From Caldifarciminota bacterium UBA6260 (GTDB lineage Bacteria > Hydrothermota > 32-111), in assembly GCA_002441125.1 (NCBI GenBank), contig DJVI01000011.1:6523-70522 (forward strand): 64,000 bases of DNA. The letters are read 5' to 3'. This document shows, in pieces, positions 59,618-64,000 of this stretch. Below the pieces are notes generated by a model. That model worked only from the letters and a program-made list of their open reading frames with translations, did no database searches and had not been told where the DNA came from. Position 1 is the stretch's first letter; each line of letters opens with the position of its first letter. The translations under genes were made by a program, and so were the position numbers.

Positions 59618-60906
59618 ACGATGATTTAAAAAAACTTTTTTGGATAATTGTAATATTTCTTTTTGCATACTTTTTGCCTATAAACTCAAAAAATTTTCAG
59701 GAAGCTATACTATCTTCATTTTTCCTGTTGCAGGATTATGCCCAAAAGCATGTTATTTTATGTCTTGTTCCAGCTTTTTTCATAGCAGGTGCTATGGGAG
59801 TATTCATCTCTTCCGACACTGTTTTAAAATATTTGGGTAACAAGGCTAACCAAATTTTAGCTTACCTTATAGCATCAGTTTCTGGAACTATACTTGCAGT
59901 ATGTTCCTGTACAGTTTTGCCCCTCTTTGCTGGGATATATAAAAAGGGAGCAGGACTTGGACCAGCAGTTGCTTTCCTATATTCAGGCCCTGCGATAAAT
60001 GTGCTCGCTATCATTTTGACCGCAAAAGTCTTAGGATTTCAAATAGGTCTTTTCAGAGCATTGTTCGCTGTTTCACTATCAATAGTGATTGGAATTCTAA
60101 TGTCTTTAACTTTTAGAGAGAAAAAAGATGAATCTAATGGAAATGAAATTGTTGAAAATAAAGATGAGGGGAAAAACTATTTTCTTTTCAACATAATCTA
60201 CTTTTTTGCAATGATAGGAATACTTATTTTTTCAAATTGGGCAAAAACTGATAGTTCTACAGGTTTCTGGTTCAATGTTTTTCAGGTCAAATGGTTGATA
60301 GTTGCAATTTTTACAATCCTTTTCGGATTTTCTTTAAAGAAGATCCTCGATCTGAAATTATCATATCTTCTAATATCACTTTTAATACTCGCTTTAACTT
60401 ATCTTATTTTAAGATCACCTATTATAACATTCGTTGTTGGAATAATAACACTAATAATACTACTTTTGAAAGGTAACGATAAATCAAAATTCTGGCTCGA
60501 TACAACCAAAGATTTCACTTTTCAGATAATGCCCCTTCTTTTTTCTGGAATACTTATAGCGGGCTTTTTACTTGGAGCACCAAATGGCAGAATCGGTATA
60601 ATTCCTTCCAACTGGGTATCAAAACTTGTTGGTGGTAACTCAATATTTGCCAACCTTTTCGCTTCGGTTGTAGGAGCTTTTATGTATTTCGCAACACTAA
60701 CTGAGATTCCAATTATACAGGGACTTATGAATTCCGGTATGGGAAAAGGTCCCGCTCTATCACTTCTTTTAGCAGGTCCCGCTTTATCACTTCCTAATAT
60801 GCTTGTTATAAGAAGTATTATGGGAACAAAAAAAACTTTTTTTTATGTTCTTTATGTTATTATATTATCAACACTATCAGGATTCCTTTTTGGATTTATA
60901 AAATAA
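59614..60906 (+). CDS. Permease of the ArsP/DUF318 family
   Basis: 430 aa, about 10-11 membrane helices. Repeated halves contain AVCSCTVLPLFAGIYKKGAG with a paired Cys, and GPAVAFLYSGPAINVLAIIL; the second half has ATLTEIPIIQGLMNSGMGKG and GPALSLLLAGPALSLPNMLV. The family includes ArsP exporters of trivalent organoarsenicals and permeases linked to copper. The ArsR and ArsC neighbours favour arsenic. It overlaps ccdA by 4 nt. Confidence 0.88.
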   Translation: MNDDLKKLFWIIVIFLFAYFLPINSKNFQEAILSSFFLLQDYAQKHVILCLVPAFFIAGAMGVFISSDTVLKYLGNKANQILAYLIASVSGTILAVCSCTVLPLFAGIYKKGAGLGPAVAFLYSGPAINVLAIILTAKVLGFQIGLFRALFAVSLSIVIGILMSLTFREKKDESNGNEIVENKDEGKNYFLFNIIYFFAMIGILIFSNWAKTDSSTGFWFNVFQVKWLIVAIFTILFGFSLKKILDLKLSYLLISLLILALTYLILRSPIITFVVGIITLIILLLKGNDKSKFWLDTTKDFTFQIMPLLFSGILIAGFLLGAPNGRIGIIPSNWVSKLVGGNSIFANLFASVVGAFMYFATLTEIPIIQGLMNSGMGKGPALSLLLAGPALSLPNMLVIRSIMGTKKTFFYVLYVIILSTLSGFLFGFIK

Positions 60907-60920
60907 TAAGGAGGTTAATT

Positions 60921-61166
60921 ATGAAAATACAGATTTTAGGAACAGGTTGTCCAAAATGTATTAAACTTGAAGAGAATGCTATTAAAGCAGCCAATGAACT
61001 AAATCTTGAGTATGAAATAGAAAAAATCAAGGAAATCTCAAAAATAATCGAAATGGGAGTAAGGATGACTCCAGCTATTGCAGTTGATGGAAAAGTACTT
61101 GCGTATGGGCATGTTCTTTCTCCAGAAGCAATAAAGAAACTTTTAAAAGAATATTTGAATATATAA
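60921..61166 (+). CDS. Small thioredoxin-like protein (redox-active disulfide protein 2 type)
   Basis: 81 aa, the size of the MTH895/TM0996-like thioredoxins. Active site GTGCPKCIKLEENA (Cys10-x2-Cys13) and cis-Pro in RMTPAIAVDGK. A GGAGG site lies 7 nt before the ATG. These proteins are often encoded next to the DUF318 permease and act as its thiol partner. Confidence 0.93.
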   Translation: MKIQILGTGCPKCIKLEENAIKAANELNLEYEIEKIKEISKIIEMGVRMTPAIAVDGKVLAYGHVLSPEAIKKLLKEYLNI

Positions 61167-61167
61167 T

Positions 61168-62082
61168 ATGAAAGAGATTGAAAAAAATCATAGCCATAAC
61201 CATCATAACCATGAAAGTTATGGTGGTTTAAATTTTAAATTCATAGTAACAATCTTTTTAAACCTTATAATAACAATTTTTGAGATAGTTGGTGGTTTTC
61301 TTTCAGGTTCACTTATGTTAATATCTGACAGTTTACATAATTTTGCTGATACTTTCTCACTCGTACTCTCATTTTTCGCTATAAAAATTTCAAATAAGGA
61401 GAAAAACCAAAGAAAAACTTTCGGCTATAAAAGGGCTGAGATACTTGTTTCACTTTTTAACTCATCTTTCCTTCTCATAACATCATTTTTTCTGATATTT
61501 GAAAGTATAAAAAGATTTTTTAAACCTGAAGAAATCAATTCTAACATACTACTTATTGTATCAATAATAGGATTTTTTGGAAATCTTATATCAGTCTTTT
61601 TATTACATAAAGAATCAACAAAAAGTTTAAACATAAAATCAAGTTATCTACATCTTTTCTCAGATACTTTAAGCTCCGTTGCTGTAATAATTGGAGCAGT
61701 TTTTATAAAACTCTTCAACATCTATTTCATAGATCCCATTTTAACAATTTTCATTTCTCTTTACATACTTTTCCAAACTTTTTCCATTTTAAAAAAATCA
61801 ATAGATATTTTGATGCAATCTTCGGTTGATCTTGATTACGAATCGGTAAAAAATGATGTTGAGAAAATTAAAGGGGTAAAAAATATCCACCATGTTCATA
61901 CATGGATGACAAATGAGACATCATATTACTTTGAGGCACATGTTGAACTTGAAGATATGATGCTCTCTCAAACCTGCAAGATCCTTGAAGAGATTGAGAA
62001 GTTGTTAAAAGAAAAATATAGTATAACCCATATTACAATTCAATTTGAAACTAACAAATGTGAAAACAAATCTATGTTTTGA
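61168..62082 (+). CDS. Cation diffusion facilitator (zinc/cadmium-type efflux)
   Basis: 304 aa with a His-rich N-terminus (KNHSHNHHNHESYGG), six membrane helices and a C-terminal cytoplasmic domain. Metal sites: SDSLHNFADTFSLVLS in helix 2 and SSYLHLFSDTLSSVAV in helix 5, i.e. HxxxD and HxxxD, indicating Zn-type selectivity. It exports divalent cations by H+ exchange. It starts 1 nt after the previous stop, no ribosome-binding site. Its 3' end overlaps the convergent flavodoxin by 11 nt. Confidence 0.93.
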   Translation: MKEIEKNHSHNHHNHESYGGLNFKFIVTIFLNLIITIFEIVGGFLSGSLMLISDSLHNFADTFSLVLSFFAIKISNKEKNQRKTFGYKRAEILVSLFNSSFLLITSFFLIFESIKRFFKPEEINSNILLIVSIIGFFGNLISVFLLHKESTKSLNIKSSYLHLFSDTLSSVAVIIGAVFIKLFNIYFIDPILTIFISLYILFQTFSILKKSIDILMQSSVDLDYESVKNDVEKIKGVKNIHHVHTWMTNETSYYFEAHVELEDMMLSQTCKILEEIEKLLKEKYSITHITIQFETNKCENKSMF

Positions 62083-62548
62083 TTAAAGAGATAATATTTT
62101 CTGAAATTTTTTTTGCTTCTTTTTCAACATTCTTAAACATTCTGTTTATACAAAACTTTTGCAAAACTTTTCCATCCTTTTCTTTCAGAATTTTTTCCAT
62201 CATCGATAGAGCCCTGCTACCCCCCATCCATTTAAACGGAAAAGCCATAGTAACGAATAGAATGAACTCTTTCCCTTTTACATTCTCAACTGACTCCAAA
62301 AATTTTAAAATCGGGAAATCAGCTCCAAAAGCCCATACAGGTCCACCTACCAAAACAATATCAAAACCTTTTATGTCCGGCAATCCAACTATTTTGAAAT
62401 CTTTTTTTATATTGTTGTTTTTAAACTCTGGTTCTGTTTTCAATTCAAACAAAGATACAGAGTGTTTTTTTGAAAGATTCTCTTTAAAAATTTCTACAAC
62501 ATTTTTTGTTACATTTGTTAAGGAATAATAAACTATAAGTATATTCAT
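62072..62548 (-). CDS. Flavodoxin-like protein
   Basis: 158 aa. The N-terminal strand and FMN phosphate loop read ILIVYYSLTNVTKNVVEIFK. VGLPDIKGFDIVLVGGPVWAFGADFPI is the flavin isoalloxazine region. The third strand FILFVTMAFPFKWMGGSRAL follows. Low-potential electron carrier, or a small NAD(P)H oxidoreductase. AGGAG precedes the ATG, 1 nt after the macrodomain gene. Confidence 0.85.
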   Translation of the reverse strand: MNILIVYYSLTNVTKNVVEIFKENLSKKHSVSLFELKTEPEFKNNNIKKDFKIVGLPDIKGFDIVLVGGPVWAFGADFPILKFLESVENVKGKEFILFVTMAFPFKWMGGSRALSMMEKILKEKDGKVLQKFCINRMFKNVEKEAKKISENIISLIKT

Positions 62549-62549
62549 A

Positions 62550-63071
62550 TCACTCTCCTATAAAATTTTTTTCAAAAACATTTTTAAAGATCTTATAAGT
62601 TTTTTCATCGTAAAGAACTATGAAAATCTTTTCAAACCAACCTTCTTTACTTAAGAAATCATAAATAGCACCTAAAGATACTTTTGCCGCATCTTCTTTC
62701 GGATAGCCATATACACCTGTTGAAATAGCTGGGAAAGCTATAGTTTTAATACCATAATCTTTTGCTAATTTTAAAGAATTGTAAAAAGAGTTGTAAAGTA
62801 ACCTACTCTCTCCACTTTTACCATCATTATAAACAGGTCCAACTGTATGAATAACATATTTCGCTTTTAGGTTGTAACCTTTTGTAATCTTCGCTTCACC
62901 GGTTTCACATCCATTCAATTTTCTACATTCCTCAAGAAGTTTTGGGCCAGCTTTTCTATGTATAGCACCATCAACTCCTCCACCCCCAAGGAGCGTTTTA
63001 TTCGCAGCATTAACTATAGCATCAACTTCCATTTCAGTGATGTCACCTTTTATAAGTTCTAAAATTCCCAT
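62550..63071 (-). CDS. Macrodomain protein (O-acetyl-ADP-ribose deacetylase-like)
   Basis: 173 aa, single macrodomain, YmdB/MacroD size. Key loops: VDAIVNAANKTLLGGGGVDG with the conserved Asn and Asp, AIHRKAGP, and the ligand loop IAFPAISTGVYGYPKEDAAK. It removes ADP-ribose from proteins or deacetylates O-acetyl-ADP-ribose. The ATG is leaderless-like, 6 nt after a TATAAT, and the flavodoxin gene follows. Confidence 0.94.
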   Translation of the reverse strand: MGILELIKGDITEMEVDAIVNAANKTLLGGGGVDGAIHRKAGPKLLEECRKLNGCETGEAKITKGYNLKAKYVIHTVGPVYNDGKSGESRLLYNSFYNSLKLAKDYGIKTIAFPAISTGVYGYPKEDAAKVSLGAIYDFLSKEGWFEKIFIVLYDEKTYKIFKNVFEKNFIGE

Positions 63072-63077
63072 AATTTT

Positions 63078-63106
63078 ATTATAAATCTAAAGAAATATTT
63101 TTTCAA
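63078..63106 (-). promoter_or_regulatory. Leaderless promoter of the macrodomain/flavodoxin pair
   Basis: Minus strand: TTGAAA (63101-63106), 17-bp spacer, TATAAT (63078-63083), 6 nt, ATG. Confidence 0.65.
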
Positions 63107-63211
63107 TATAATGTTTTTAAAAAATCTCATTTATAAAAAAATTTTTCTTGCTATTTTTATAAAGTCCAACTACTTTCAATTAACACATTTCTAAAGATGT
63201 AAACAAATCCC

Positions 63212-63239
63212 TTGACTTATTGACCTATTAAAATAGAAT
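63212..63239 (+). promoter_or_regulatory. Promoter of the terminal membrane-protein gene
   Basis: TTGACT (63212-63217), 16-bp spacer, TAGAAT (63234-63239), then AGAGG and the TTG start at 63260. Confidence 0.55.
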
Positions 63240-63259
63240 AGTCAAAAAAGAGAGGTGTT

Positions 63260-64000
63260 TTGAAAAATATATTTTATTACTCGATAGTTGGTTTAACATA
63301 TTCTTACTCATTTATAATTTTAAAAAATCTTATACCTATAACAGGCTATTTTATACCCGGAATGATGGGATTCGTATTCACGGCATCTTTGATTTTTCTA
63401 CTTTTCGAGAAAAAAATAATTTTGGGATTTAAAAAGAATTTTTATAACTCTTTCATATTTTCTATACCTTTGACTATTCTTTACCTCACAACAATATTTC
63501 AGATCAACCTTTTCAACACTTTTTTTGTTTTCGTTTCCCTTTATATCTCTTATAGGTTTGCAGATAAAAAACTTTTCATTAAAAAAAATATCTTTTCAAA
63601 TCTATTCAACTTCATATCACTTACAATCATTTCTATTCTGATTTTTAAAATCTCATCAAAATTTTTTCTATATTTTATTTCATTTTTTATAGTGCAGACA
63701 CTTACAATCTATTTTATAAAAAATATTGATAAAAAAAATCTCTCTTCACCTGATTTTGTATTCTACCCAAACCTTATTTCCGCTATTGTGTTAACTATAC
63801 TATATTTTTTAAATAAGCCTTTAAAAACTCCAGAATTGAACTCTATAAATCAAGTATACCTTTCAATCTATATTTTTGCAGCAAATTTTTTGAACTCTCT
63901 TGTTTTGATAAAAAAAGAAGAATTCAATCTACAGAAACTTCATAAAGAATCAGTTCTATTCCTTTGTCTAACATTTATGCTTATCCTTAACTTTTCTTTT
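63260..64000 (+). CDS. Polytopic membrane protein, partial at the window end
   Basis: An open frame of 247 codons runs from a TTG at 63260-63262 to the window edge. AGAGG lies about 5 nt upstream. The translation (starting M-K-N-I-F-Y-Y-S-I-V-G-L) has six or seven hydrophobic helices with Phe/Ile/Leu-rich composition, short Lys-rich loops (KKNIFSNLFNFISLTIIS) and a charged C-terminal loop (IKKEEFNLQKLHKES). The first helix pair has a PITGYFIPGMMGF segment. It resembles an acyltransferase- or histidine-kinase-type membrane domain, but I recognise no family. A 7TM sensor domain with cytoplasmic output beyond the window is possible. Confidence 0.6.
   Translation, partial: MKNIFYYSIVGLTYSYSFIILKNLIPITGYFIPGMMGFVFTASLIFLLFEKKIILGFKKNFYNSFIFSIPLTILYLTTIFQINLFNTFFVFVSLYISYRFADKKLFIKKNIFSNLFNFISLTIISILIFKISSKFFLYFISFFIVQTLTIYFIKNIDKKNLSSPDFVFYPNLISAIVLTILYFLNKPLKTPELNSINQVYLSIYIFAANFLNSLVLIKKEEFNLQKLHKESVLFLCLTFMLILNFSF

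Overview
The window comes from a low-GC (roughly 30 % by eye), densely packed genome of a diderm, anaerobic bacterium. Diderm: a TonB-dependent receptor, a BamA-type POTRA protein, outer-membrane barrels and lipoproteins. Anaerobic and amino-acid fermenting: a complete Rnf operon, a sodium-pumping acyl-CoA decarboxylase operon and the histidine-degradation genes hutH-hutU-hutI. No rRNA, tRNA, CRISPR array or insertion sequence was seen, and no stretch over 300 bases lacks a gene. The mix (Rnf order B-C-D-G-E-A after an RseC-like gene, archaeal-type phosphoglycerate mutase, RtcB/archease, ExeA-like ATPases) fits an uncultured candidate phylum; I cannot name it from sequence alone.

Layout. 1-345: GC-richer foreign-looking edge carrying the start of an unrelated membrane protein; it cuts off a BamA-like gene, so it is probably a chimeric join. 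0.3-10.4 kb (minus): truncated BamA-like gene, clpC, then an operon of TonB receptor, lipoprotein, transglutaminase-like protein and Cys-rich small protein; then cstA. 10.5-15.5 kb (plus): outer-membrane barrel, a sAC-type cyclase/ATPase/TPR protein and a small exported protein. 15.5-26.1 kb (minus): patatin, degenerate 7TM kinase-like protein, an unknown protein, an FAD oxidoreductase, apbE and rnfAEGDCB plus an RseC-like gene. The RnfB is only 100 aa and lacks the usual ferredoxin domain.

26.1-31.8 kb (plus) is the most interesting region: an orphan NtrC-type activator, a dyad that looks like its enhancer, a textbook sigma-54 promoter, and a five-gene operon (receiver-like protein, exported protein, probable major fibre subunit, PapD/DUF916-like chaperone, outer-membrane barrel with Ig-like C-terminal domains). 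It reads as an unusual chaperone-usher-like surface-fibre system. 31.7-41.2 kb (minus): an amidohydrolase with a second NtrB/NtrC pair, the Na+ decarboxylase genes, rtcB and archease. 41.2-43.8 kb (plus): SGNH hydrolase and an aminotransferase.

43.9-57.4 kb (minus): era, apgM, PHP phosphoesterase, an ExeA/TPR/ExeA/TPR cluster, hutI-hutU-hutH and a GT87-like membrane glycosyltransferase. 57.4-62.1 kb (plus): an ArsR-controlled redox/metal operon (two-cluster ferredoxin with an apparent ATT start, ArsR, ArsC-like, thioredoxin lipoprotein, CcdA, ArsP-like permease, mini-thioredoxin, CDF transporter). The end holds a flavodoxin, a macrodomain protein and a membrane protein running off the window.

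A recurring feature is promoter placement: several first genes have a TATAAT-like -10 box only 5-7 nt before the ATG and no Shine-Dalgarno, suggesting leaderless mRNAs, whereas most internal operon genes have strong AGGAGG-type sites or ATGA overlaps.
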